From: Salticus scenicus
Lineage: Eukaryota; Arthropoda; Arachnida; Araneae; Salticidae
Length of the DNA stretch: 64,000 bases
Direction of reading: 5' to 3'
Assembly (NCBI GenBank): GCA_963930645.1
Contig: OZ005649.1
Coordinates: forward strand, 378,963,887 to 379,027,886
The first letter of the stretch is position 1; each line of letters begins with the position of its first letter. Of this stretch, positions 48,516 through 58,775 are shown one piece after another. The translations under genes were made by a program, and so were the position numbers. The notes under the pieces were generated by a model, which was not told the origin of the DNA, made no database searches, and worked only from the letters and a program-made list of their open reading frames with translations.

Positions 48516-50279
48516 ATGTCAGAATTAGGGCAGTATAGGAAAGCGGAACTGCAAGAGCTCGCAGTCGAATTCGGAGTGATTGTTGAAACTTCGGATAGGA
48601 TAAGTGATATCATAGGGAAAATTCAAAAGTCTCCAGATTATGATAAAGACCTAGCCCTATCTCAAATTAAGTTAATACGGGAGGATATCTTAGAAAGAAA
48701 GGCGGAAGAGAAAAGGAATGCGGAAAAGATTGCTGAAAGGGAGGCTGAAGAGAAAAAAATCGCTGAAAGAGAAGCGGAAAGGAAACATGAATTAGAGTTA
48801 GAAAAACTTAAAATAGCCCAACATTCAGAAACAGTAAGTCTAGCTTCGACTCGTAGCGAACGCCCCAGCCGACAATCACTAAAATCGGTTATGCAAAAAT
48901 TTGAACCGGAGAAATCGGACATGGCATTATTTCTTGCGTTATTCCAAAGACAAGCTAGGAAGTTAGAAATAGATGACGAGGATCTAGTGACTAATTTATT
49001 AGCTTTATTGCCCGTAGAAATCGCGGAATTAATTTTAAAAGAACCCCAAGAAATTAGTGACGATTTTGAGAAAGTCAAACAAATGCTATTAGATCGATTT
49101 AAATTAAGTCCGGAAAATTTTAGAATTAAATTTATGCAACACCAAAAACAACCGGGAACTCTTTGGCATGATCTAGCTTATGATTTAGATACATATTTAA
49201 ATGGGTGGTTAGAGGGAGTAGAAGTAACAAATTTTGAGGATCTAAAGAAATTAATGGTGGCCGACCAGTTAAAGAAACGGGCTAATTTCGAAATGAAAGA
49301 TCATTTCATAGATTCGTGCTCTCTCAATGAACCGCGAGAGTTAGCTAAGAAGTTTGACGCGTACGAGTCAGTTCGCAGAAATAATAAGAAAAGTTGGACC
49401 CCGAAACCACCACTAGAAAAGAAATTAGATAAACCTCGCAACTTTGATAAAAATAGGGTTGAGAAAAATGCCCCAGAACAAAAAAATTGGAGGGATAAGT
49501 CTGATCTGACGGAAAGATCTAAATTATTTGAGGCCCGAAAACCTATTGTTTGCTATGTGTGCTCTTCCCCCGATCACATTAAGCCAAATTGCCCAGTCTG
49601 GAAAAGCAGACAAGAGAAGGCTGAAAAAGTAAATCACGTAGGAGACGCTGAGAATTTAAACCCGGCTTTTGAACCTTATTTAAGTGAAGCCAAGATAAAT
49701 GGGGAAAAGTTTACCATTTTACGTGATTCTGGGACGTGCCTCGATATTGCCCCTCATAAAATAATTTCTAATGAGAAATTAAACGGGGAAACCGTGTGGG
49801 TTAAGGCAGCTTTAGCCAACGAAGTGAGATGTCTACCCATAGCCAATATTGAATTAGAAATTGAGGGAATAGGGTTAATTAATACGAAAGCCGCGGTAGC
49901 GGATAAGGAAGTTCTCATGGATTATTATTTACTGGGAAATGAGACGCAGAAATTAATCGAGAGAAAAAAACAAAAACCCGAATTAATCCATGCAGTCGAA
50001 ACGCGAGCGAAAAGGCGTAAAAACGAAACTGCGCCAAAAACCAGTCTGGCGAGTGAAAGCGCTGGGAATGATCAGGGAGAGGCAGAAATGTCGCCAGAGA
50101 GCGAGCCTACGGAAAATCAGGGTACGGAAGAATCAATTTTCCTCCCCGAGTTAGAGGAGGATAGGATCACCGCTCTGGCGCACGTTGGGAAAAACGAGTT
50201 TCGCCAAGAGCAGGAAAAAGATGAAAGCCTGACGGAGTTGTGGGCGCACGCGAAAGAGGAGAAATCGAATTTAAAATAG
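48516..50279 (+). CDS. gag with SCAN-like capsid, CCHC and protease (Gmr1-like)
   Basis: 587 residues, intact. Residues 5-45 form a SAP/HeH-like start (YRKAELQELAVEFGV). Residues 55-100 are a charged coiled coil. Residues about 125-190 are the N-terminal capsid. Residues about 194-285 form a helical block with FRIKFMQHQK, LNGWLEGVEV and ADQLKKR that follows the SCAN-domain pattern (F-x2-F, W-L, E/D-Q-L). C346YVCSSPDHIKPNC359 is a nucleocapsid knuckle. Residues 404-407 (DSGT) are the aspartic-protease active site, so the protease is encoded at the end of the gag frame. The acidic tail ends at TAG 50277-50279, directly after a slippery site that shifts into pol. Confidence 0.92.
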   Translation: MSELGQYRKAELQELAVEFGVIVETSDRISDIIGKIQKSPDYDKDLALSQIKLIREDILERKAEEKRNAEKIAEREAEEKKIAEREAERKHELELEKLKIAQHSETVSLASTRSERPSRQSLKSVMQKFEPEKSDMALFLALFQRQARKLEIDDEDLVTNLLALLPVEIAELILKEPQEISDDFEKVKQMLLDRFKLSPENFRIKFMQHQKQPGTLWHDLAYDLDTYLNGWLEGVEVTNFEDLKKLMVADQLKKRANFEMKDHFIDSCSLNEPRELAKKFDAYESVRRNNKKSWTPKPPLEKKLDKPRNFDKNRVEKNAPEQKNWRDKSDLTERSKLFEARKPIVCYVCSSPDHIKPNCPVWKSRQEKAEKVNHVGDAENLNPAFEPYLSEAKINGEKFTILRDSGTCLDIAPHKIISNEKLNGETVWVKAALANEVRCLPIANIELEIEGIGLINTKAAVADKEVLMDYYLLGNETQKLIERKKQKPELIHAVETRAKRRKNETAPKTSLASESAGNDQGEAEMSPESEPTENQGTEESIFLPELEEDRITALAHVGKNEFRQEQEKDESLTELWAHAKEEKSNLK

Positions 50280-52916
50280 ATCAAGGTTTGCTGTACAGAA
50301 TTGCTACAGATCACAGAGGAGAAAAAAGACGTCAGCTAATTATTCCGCGGAAATATAGGAATGAAATTTTGAATCTTTGTCACAGTTTAATATCCGGTCA
50401 TGTGGCCATGACTAAAACTAAGGATAAATTGTTGCGATATTTTTTCTGGCCAAATATCATTAAAGAGGCTGAAGCCTATGTAAAATCGTGTGATCCTTGT
50501 CAGAAAATTGGGAAGGCAGGAGAGCAAAAAAAAGCCCCTCTTAAACTTGTTCCCATTATTACTGCAATTTTTACGAATATAAACTGTGATATTGTGGGAC
50601 CACTCCCACCTTCGGAAAATCAAAATAAATATATGCTCACGGCTATGTGCTTAGCATCGAGGTATCCAGAGGCTATCCCGATACCCGATTCAAGGTCGGA
50701 AACAGTGATCGACGCGTTAATGATAGTATTTAGTAGAATGGGATTTCCGAAAGTAATCCAAACAGACTTAGGGGCTTGTTTTATGAGTAACTTAACCTCA
50801 ACTTTCTTAGAAAAATTTGGAATTAAAATAACTCACAGTAGTGTGCACCACCCACAGACAAATTGCATTGAGCGTTGGCATCGTTCAGTTAAACGGTTAT
50901 TGAAGGTAATCTGTTTAGAAAGTGGAGAAAGTTGGGAGAGGAGTTTACCCTATGCTTTGTTAGCTTTGCGGACGGTAACACATGAATCAACGGGATTCAG
51001 CCCAGACGAGTTGGTTCATGGGAGAAATCTGCGAACCCCGGAAACCCTGCTATTTGAGAAATGGACAGAGCAGGAAGAGGAGCAAAACCCAGTGACGGAG
51101 TATGTTTTCGAATTGATAAACAGACTACAAAGGTGTCAAGAGCTCGCAGGGGAGCAGATGGAGGAAAAAAGGGACAAACGCAAAATCTGGTATGACAGAA
51201 ATGCGGTAAATCGGAAATTTAATCCCGGGGACAAAGTGCTGGTTTTAGCCACAAGTAAACCCAATAAATTATCCGTATCATGGATAGGGCCAGGCACTAT
51301 TGAGAGTCAAATGTCAGAGACTAATTATATTGTAAATGTACCGGACAGGCGCGAAAAGTCGCAAATTTATCATGTCAATTTACTAAAACCTTACGTGCAG
51401 AGAGCAGAAATCGTAAATGTATTAATAGAGGAAAATTGGGATAATAAAACGACGGAGGCAGACTTAGAAATACCTTATCCTATAACTGACCCGGAAGAAT
51501 TTGACCTCAATATGGTAATTAGGGACAGTAATTTAGGAAGTCGTTGCACAAAAGCCCAACAGGAGCAATTAGGAGCATTACTAATTAAACACAAGAAAGT
51601 GTTTTCCAATATTCCAGGCCGAACGAATTTAATTGAGCATGATATTGATTTGACTAGTGATAAACCCGTTAGAATGAAGCCCTATAGGACGTCACCTCGA
51701 CAAACCGACATCCTGAAATCCGAAATCCAGCGTATGTTAGAATTGGGCATAATTAAGGAAGGGGAGTCAGATTATACCTCGCCTATGATATTAGTAGAGG
51801 CCCTTGGCAGAGAACCCCGCCCGTGCGTTGATTATCGCAAGTTAAATGAGATAACTCGTGCCGAATTTTTCCCTTTGCCTAACATAGAAGAGAGGGTAGA
51901 GCAAGTGGCAGCATCAAAATTTATTACCGTGATTGACTTAACTAAAGGCTATTGGCAAATACCTTTAACCCCTAACGCACAACGTTTAGCGACATTTGTA
52001 ACTAGTTTCGGTTCATATCAACCTTTGGTAATGCCATTTGGACTTGTCTCCGCCCCGTATAGGTTTTCAAAATTCATGAGTATTCTATTAAAGGGACTAG
52101 AAAGTTTCTGTTTGCCTTACCTTGACGATATGGCTATCTTTTCTAATTCATGGGAAGAGCATTTAGAACATTTGGATATAGTTCTAAAGCGGGTAACCAA
52201 GGCAAAATTAACCATTAAATTAGCCAAGTGTAAATTTGCCCAGGAGACGGTCAAATATTTAGGGCATGTTGTAGGGAAAGGACGTAGGAAACCGTCCGAG
52301 ATTAAAATTAAGGACATTATTCCCAGCTCCAAAATCAAAAACGGAAATTAGAAGGTTTTTAGAGATGTGCGGGTATTACTCCCGATACATAAAGAACTAT
52401 GCAATAATAGTAGAACCGCTGACCCGAGCTTTAAGAGGAAAAATGAAAAAGGAAAAAGTAGACTGGAGTCCCGAAATGGAGAAGGCTTTTAGGGAGTTAA
52501 AAGATAAACTCACCCGTGACCCAGTACTGTACGCTCCTGATTATACTAAGGAGTTTATTATTCAAAGTGACGCCTCAGATAAGGGGATAGGTATTATCAT
52601 GGCTCAAAGGCAAGGAGATGAAGAACATCCAATTCTGTACTTAAGTCGAAAATTTACTAAGGCAGAGAAAAACTATAGCACAACCGAAAAGGAATGTGCT
52701 GGGATCATTTTCGCAGTGAAAAAGTTAAAACATTACCTGGATGGTCAAAAATTTACCATAGAAACTGATCACAACCCATTAATATGGCTAAAGAGAAATG
52801 CGGGAAATGTTTGATTAATGCGGTGGGCGTTAACCTTGCAGCCCTTTAACTATGAAATCCGACACAGACCAGGAAAAGACATTCCTCATGTGGACTGTTT
52901 GAGTCGGGTGGATTAA
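50240..52916 (+). pseudogene. pol: integrase, RT, RNase H (Gmr1-like order), two lesions
   Basis: In the -1 frame from gag: integrase HHCC finger (HSLISGH..CDPCQ), catalytic D117, D176 and E211 (34 residues between the last two, numbered from the ATG at 50240), and a GPGTIESQ/HVNLLKPY C-terminal module. RT follows, with VDYRKLNE, YWQIPL and YLDD at 627-630. A one-base slip near 52315-52325 moves the frame. The RT thumb (EMCGYYSRYIKNYA) and RNase H (QSDASDKGIGIIMA; ETDHNPLIW) continue to a TGA at 52812-52814, beyond which the same frame runs on (FNYEIRHRPGKDIPHVDCLSR) to TAA 52914-52916. Integrase is fully open and RT catalytic residues are present, but no RNase H can be made in one piece. Confidence 0.92.
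50270..50276 (+). promoter_or_regulatory. Programmed -1 ribosomal frameshift site TTTAAAA
   Basis: In the gag frame the bases read T TTA AAA followed at once by the stop TAG. This is the canonical X XXY YYZ heptamer. The pol frame lies at -1 and overlaps gag from 50240 to 50279, so a slip here joins the two frames exactly. A weak stem (CTGTA/TACAG, about 50290-50312) lies downstream. I did not find a convincing pseudoknot. Confidence 0.82.
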
Positions 52917-53143
52917 AAGTTATCTGTAAGAAATTTTGTATATAGTTTATTATTATTAGTATTGTTTTATTATGTTAATTAATTTGTAATTTGAAACTTG
53001 TAACTTTAGTGTAAATTTAAGTATTGTTTAGTCAGGAAGATTAGCCTCTCTAGAATTGCTTTGATGCACCCTAACCTAATTTGATTGCAGAGATTTTCTG
53101 GAGTTTTTCAACCCCAGAAAACCATCTTAAGGGGGGGGGAAGT

Positions 53144-53927
53144 TGTGGCATACCGCCCCCCTTCCAATTAATTAAAGTTGGCCAGACCTTAATCTCTACA
53201 CAGAGCAGGTGTGCTGATACTTACAATAGTTTGGCTCCAGACTGTCTCGAACTGTGACACTAAAGTACAAAGAAGCTGCCCTGCTAGTACGCCCTGATGG
53301 TCGTGAGAACAGCGGAGTTTCCGAGGAATTTCTTCGGCCAGACGGGAAGGCGCCCGCCCGCTCAGCGAATGAGGGAGGAGCGCGGGTTGCCATCGAGAGA
53401 AAGAGTTTCCCCAGGAGCAGGGCTGGAAGCAGAGAGTTGGGGATTCGTATCTTGTCTTCGGCCAGTGAAGGTCGGAGGGTTTTTCTTGTCCCGTTTACCA
53501 GGAGAGGTAGCGAGACTTAGTGATTTTTTTTGTGTTCCTCTAGGAGCAGAGAACACAGGTCAGCTTATTTTCTGTCACCAGGGAAGGTGTGCAGGTCAGC
53601 TCGTAAGAGACATTTTACTTAAAATTATCCTAGGACTGAATTATATCTTTTCTGTACCTGGAACGGTGCAAGTATTGTTTCAGTAAATCGAATTTCGGAT
53701 CACGGAGATCCACTGAAACTGTTTGTTAAAAGCATCCACTCAACTATCGATCCATGCTGTAACTCCTAGCCATTGTATATAATCCTCCAACATCAATATT
53801 GTAACTAACGGTTGTACATAGAATCTTGTTTAAATTTAAATTAAATTAATTTTCTTATCAACTTCTGCTGTGACGGGATTTTCTCATTTGCTACCAGAAC
53901 CCTCGCCCGAAAGTCCGAAACGCCACA
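53144..53927 (+). repeat. 3' LTR of the Gmr1-like element
   Basis: 784 bp, identical in length to the 5' LTR and with three substitutions by eye. It starts right after the A/G tract 53129-53142. GCCT follows at 53928-53931. Confidence 0.95.
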
Positions 53928-54008
53928 GCCTGTGTGTGTGTCAAAAATGTTATTCCAACTGTATTCCAGGAACTACTACTTGCAATTATATATAAATTTA
54001 TATACAGT

Positions 54009-54845
54009 TGTGAGGAATGAGTGGTCTCCATTCCTCAATGATTAACTTAATAACTTAAGTATTAAATGTGAAATTAGGACAGAGACTGAAAGTTAAATTC
54101 AAATAAAGTTTATTAGAGTTCAAGTTCAAGGCAAGGGTTCGTCCAACTCAGAAGTAACTCTTATCAAATAAATGTATAATAACTAATTTAAGTACAGTCG
54201 GTAACAAAAGTGTCCGAACACTAGCAAAAATTCCTATGTAAAAAAAGTACACGTCATACTGTTTTGTTAAATAAATCCTTGTCGTATCCTGTTTTTAGTC
54301 AGTGTAAGAACATGATTCGACAAGGATTTATTTAACAAAACCGTATGAAGTGTACTTTTTTTACTTAGGAATTTTTGCTAGTGTTCGGACACTTTTGTTA
54401 CCGACTGTAATTTGGAATATCTCACCCCAGAATAGTAGAAGTTATAGACGGATGCACTCCATTTACTTAGATGCCGTGACTTCCAAATAGATCCGCGGAT
54501 TCCCGGCAGAATCTATTTTCCATTCACGAATACTAGCACTGAAGCACAACACCACTTATCAAACTGCTTAACTTAAACCCAACTTAATCTCAACTACCGA
54601 AATATAACTTTATCCAAAGTTTAAGACTTAGCCGTTGTCGCAGACAAACGTCGGACAAGACTCCGCTACACCACTCTCCTACTCTCCTTTTTCTTCAACA
54701 CACATCCATATTTATATCTAAGCTTCATCCATTCCATTCACTTCATTTAATTCTAAGACTTCTCCTTATTCACTCACGCTTCGCAACTTGTGAACTTAGC
54801 TGCAGCGCCATGCTGACGTGAACTCTACTACACACCGACCTTACA
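54009..54845 (-). repeat. 3' LTR of the deleted element, with nested MITE
   Basis: On the minus strand it starts TGTAAGGTCGG and ends CCTCACA. Without the MITE (54195-54407) and its duplicated TA it is 622 bp. It aligns to 56865-57438 and to the solo LTR at 8293. Confidence 0.85.
54195..54407. mobile_element. Foldback MITE inserted in the LTR, TA target
   Basis: 213 bp with about 90-bp arms. Tips CAGTCGGTAACAAAAGTG and complement, inner blocks TTGTTAAATAAATCCTTGTCG and complement with GTATGA-like linkers. TA lies on both sides (54193-54194 and 54408-54409). The homologous LTR at 57042-57053 has the uninterrupted site, which proves the insertion and its TA duplication. No protein is encoded; a Tc1/mariner transposase would mobilise it. 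Confidence 0.92.
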
Positions 54846-55484
54846 GCCCCCCCCACCCCCCCCCCAAAAAAAAAAAAAAAAACGTAAAAATCCAGGTTTT
54901 TACCTGTTAAATTTTTAAAGCACAATATCTGATCTAAACTACGCCAACTTTAATGTGAGAGTAGCCGTTACCTATAGCTTTAAAACTAAACTTTAGAATA
55001 ATTTAGAAAAAGGGAGAAAGTAATTTAGAGAGCAAAAAATGACTGCTGCTTAAAAACGCTCCTGAGAGGAAAACCTACAAACCCCGAAAAAAAGAAATTT
55101 AAGATTTAAATTAAAATGGGGATCCTTTACTGTAGGAAACTCCGGAACTAAAAAAACTGAGTTTAGCCCAATAAATACAGAGGGGTTAACAGTTCATCTT
55201 TCTGTCAATCTAGAAAGTGAAAATCTTGAATTCAAGGAGGATTTAATTACAGGGGTGGTCGCTTGACATAAATGCGACATTCAATCATAACAAAAAATCT
55301 TGAAATTCATTGTAGAGTTAAACCATCATTCTAGATAGGTAAACTTATAGCATGATCAATTTCTGCCTTGGAGGCAAAAGTAAGACTGAAAGCAGGGCAA
55401 AATCCAGAGGGGGAGGAGCAACACAAACAACCAATAGGAAGCATCATGCAGGACCAATCAGAGAGGAACACACACACACACAAA

Positions 55485-55519
<35 letters not shown>

Positions 55520-56040
55520 AATAAGAATAAAAATAAAATAAGAGGGAGGGAAGGAATAATTAATTAAATTTTTTGTTTTATTTATTTAACTGAATCCGAA
55601 CTGAATTTTATGGAATATTTAGCTATTTACCTTAATCGTGATAAACCGAACTGGATTTTTTTGGAAAATTTAGCTATTTACCTTAATCGTGATAAAACTG
55701 AATTTGATATTTTTGGGAAAATTTAGCTACGTCCTTTCGAAACCGGTTGTGCTGGCTTAAAATTTATGGTGTGTAAAGAAGTTTTAAAATCTATATACAA
55801 TGTTTTTAGCAAAATTAACTCGAAGATTATGTTTGTTCAAGAAATCTAGGCCCATGATACACGGATATTGAATTTTTTCCACTACATGAAAGGGCCAGAG
55901 TGCTTCAAACTCGCTTTTAGATTAATCACTCCCCGATTTACACATGATTCTCCTTGAGCCGTAATTTCATTATAAGGAGTGGGATTTAATGCTTTGAAGG
56001 AAAAATATTTAATATAATTAGCATATGATAAAAAATTTTC
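54846..56040. other. Non-coding interior of the deleted element
   Basis: C-run/A-run (54847-54881, the polypurine tract on the other strand), AATA microsatellite at 55480-55520, and a 51-53 bp tandem repeat with TTAGCTATTTACCTTAATCG at 55597-55730. No RT or integrase trace on either strand. Confidence 0.6.
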
Positions 56041-56864
56041 AGCGCCAGTGTCGTAATATACCTGCAGAACAACATCATGTAGAATAACATAGAAATACGG
56101 TAAATGTACTGGACAAGTAGAGATGGAATTTAGAAAAAAAGATTTCTTGAGTATTGAGAGAGCTCGGCTGATTACTTGCTATATTTTCAGATTGATTTAA
56201 ATTACTGTTTCTTGGCTGGGAAAAGTTAGTACTGCGACTTGGCTGTTGCAAATGAGTAGCAATTTGCGGGCGATTGAAATTATCAGTTAGAGCGGGGGGG
56301 GGGGATTTTCTCGCTGTTCATTTCGAACATTTACATTTTGTTGCTGGTGGTTAAAGTTATTTTCTGGTTGTATAGTATGGCGTGCTTGATATTTATCTAA
56401 GCAATAGATGCGGCAGCTTTTAAATCAAGGTAATCTTGAATTTGGACTGTAAATAGAGGTGTGATAATATCAAGCTGTGCAGAGAAAGATAAATTTAATT
56501 CTAATTGCTTAGTTATGTCAAGTTTACGGCTCAAGAATTTTGTAGGTTTATCATATAACGACATTTTAGTCGTGTAAAGCTCCTGCCTTAATTTTACTTT
56601 ATCGGTACTTGAGGAAAAGATGCTTATAATTTTTACTTTTAAATCCTCATAAGTCGGGCTTTGGCCAAAGGAATGAGAAGCAATAAGCTCATACAACAAT
56701 TACTAAGGAGTATTTGAGCCAAGTAACTCTATCATCAATATCAATTTTACAAATTTCAAAGTACTGTCCAAGATCATCAAAAAATTCCAGTTCATTATTA
56801 GAGCCGCTAAAGTAGACTTGGGCGGGGGGGGGGGAGGGGGGTGTCGAGCGAAAATGGGCGCCAC
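56041..56864 (-). pseudogene. gag and protease remnants of the deleted element
   Basis: On the minus strand 56820-56397 is one frame: a start region with ELEFFDDLGQ and WLKYS, tandem stops at about 56700-56705, then LLYELIASHSFGQSPTYEDL and TKFLSRKLDI, a retrotransposon capsid pattern. Further down, about 56072-56040, reads LQVYYDTGAENF, a protease active-site box (Asp-Thr-Gly-Ala). A poly-G run at 56290-56300 and the stops show decay. Confidence 0.6.
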
Positions 56865-57438
56865 TGTGAGGAATAAGTGGTCTCCATACCTCAATGATTA
56901 ACTTAATAACTTAAGTATTAAATATAAAATTAGCACAGAGACTCAAAGTTAAATATCAATAATGTTTATTAGAGTTCAAGTTCAAGGAGGGGGTTGGGCT
57001 AACTCAGAAGTAACGCTTATCAAATAAATGTACAATAACTAATTTAGATAATTTGGAATATTTCATCCCAGAATAGTAGAAGTTATAGACGGATGCACTC
57101 CATGTACTTAGATGCCATGACTTCCAAACAGATCTGCGGATTCCCGGCAGAATCTATTTTCCATTCACGAATACTCGCACGGAAGCACAACACCACTCAT
57201 CAAACTTAACTTAACTTAAGCACAACTTAATCTCAACTAACGAAATATAACTTTATCCAAACTCTAAGACTTAGCCGTTGTGGCAGACAAACGTCGAACA
57301 AGACTCCACTACACCACTCTCCTACTCTCCTTTTTTTCAACACACATCCACATTTATATCTAAATTCATCTATTCCAATCACTTCATTTAATTCTAAAAC
57401 TTCTCCTTATTCACTCGCACTTCGCAACTTGTGAACTT
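56865..57438 (-). repeat. 5' LTR of the deleted element, truncated
   Basis: Aligned to 54009-54845 from TGTGAGGAA through CAACTTGTGAACTT, then diverging. It lacks the MITE. Confidence 0.82.
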
Positions 57439-57900
57439 GCGAAATTGCTCAAAAGGTGGCGCTGCTACACAGGGATTTTCGAAATTTTATTGAAGCCTAT
57501 ATCTCAGGTTCTACTGCGTAACTTGGTATGTGAGACTGATATTATGTGACATTATGCTGAGTCAATTTAGGTGAATATCAGCGAACAGCTGGCGCTGCTA
57601 TAAAGCAATATACCTCAAGAACAGGAAAGTTAGACCTAAGATTCTATTGTATATAATTGCAGAAAACTTGGTAAATGGGAGAACCATTTCGAAACATTAT
57701 ATTCATTTAATTTGGGTATATATCAGCTAACATGTGGCCTTACTGGTCTGAAATTTAATTTGTGAATAGGAAGGCAAAATTTTAACTTCTATAACATATA
57801 ACTGCACGAACTTTATATGTGTGGTAACAATTACGAAAAATAATGCTGACGTAATTTAGGATCGATATATCGATACATCTGTCGATGAGTGAAACTACTC
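57439..57900. repeat. Diverged tandem repeat, 133-145 bp unit
   Basis: GGCGCTGCTA at 57458 and 57591 and GGCCTTACTG near 57736, each followed by a TCAGGTTC/TCAAGAAC-like block and an ATTATGCTGA or ATTATATTCA block. Three units. Confidence 0.6.
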
Positions 57901-58667
57901 TATTATGATGTTTCACATGGCAACATAGCATCTGTTGATTAAAATTGCACCAAGCTTTTTACGCAAAATATTTATTGTAATAAGTTGTGGTTAAACTTTG
58001 TATACATATTAAACAGCAAGTGTCACTGTTGTATAGAATGATAGAGAAGAAAGTTTTGTGATAACCATAACATACTAGTTCTATTGAATATAGAAGAAAA
58101 TAATTTAAAAAATATTATCTGATACACATTTTCCCAATTTATTAAAATCTATGAGATTAATATAAATTAATTTATGCAAATAAAACTATACTTACTTTGA
58201 CAACGCCATTTTTTGAATATATATATATTTTTTTAAGACGTAGTTTAAACAGGAAATTCCTTTATTTATCGTTAGCATTGAATATTGTTTCCATACCCAT
58301 ATTCTCCTTTTAATTTTTTTAAAGGTAATTCTAAGTTGCAATAATATTAGAACCCATATTATTTCCCCCACCTTTATTTCAATTATAAGCAGAGACGTTG
58401 TCTTCCTTTACTTTTGAAACTAAGCAGTGGAAAAATCTGACAGATCGTCGATAATTTAGCATTCGGAACCCACGTGGTTATTCTCTATGTAGATAAATAA
58501 GTACATTTTTTGACATTATTTTATGGTATGGATGCTAAAAGAAATTCACATACATAAAACAGAATTATTTTTCCATGAACTGTCACAAATAACACTCCAA
58601 TTCATAAAATTTGAATAATGTAAAAAAACGAAGGGGTTCAATGTAGTTAAAGTGTAAATTTCAATAT
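57901..58667. other. AT-rich spacer
   Basis: No recognised gene. TA-rich near 58217-58235. Confidence 0.5.
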
Positions 58668-58775
58668 TACACTGGTTCTCATAATTATAAGGACACCCGT
58701 TTTTCTATATTAACTGAACACTGAACACTATTATTCAAATAAATATATTTTTTATTAATTTGAATTTTATTTATT

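Larger units (their letters stand above)
46696..53927 (+). mobile_element. Ty3/gypsy retrotransposon with integrase before RT (Gmr1-like)
   Basis: LTRs 46696-47479 and 53144-53927 are 784 bp each, TGTGGC..GCCACA, with the 4-bp target duplication GCCT at 46692-46695 and 53928-53931. Only three LTR differences were found (near 46990, 47027 and 47412), so the insertion is recent. Domain order is gag, CCHC, protease, integrase, RT, RNase H. The RT and integrase sequences are gypsy-type, but the order is that of copia; this combination defines Gmr1-like elements. A G-rich polypurine tract (53129-53142) precedes the 3' LTR. Pol has one frameshift and one nonsense codon. Confidence 0.95.
54009..57438 (-). 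mobile_element. Internally deleted gypsy-type LTR element
   Basis: LTR copies at 54009-54845 (3' LTR, carrying a MITE) and 56865-57438 (5' LTR, outer end missing) lie on the minus strand. A PBS-like TGGCGCCC follows the 5' LTR (56854-56861 complement), matching the start of a tRNA-Lys-type primer site. A G-rich polypurine tract (complement of 54846-54863) precedes the 3' LTR. The 2-kb interior holds gag remnants and a protease DTGA motif but no RT, RNase H or integrase, so it could move only with help from another element. The outer 60 or so bases of the 5' LTR are replaced by a local tandem repeat, so I cannot confirm a target duplication. Confidence 0.8.

Noticed and set aside
52315..52325. 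Second programmed frameshift inside pol
   Set aside because: It lies within the RT thumb region and has no slippery motif or overlap logic; a one-base mutation is simpler.
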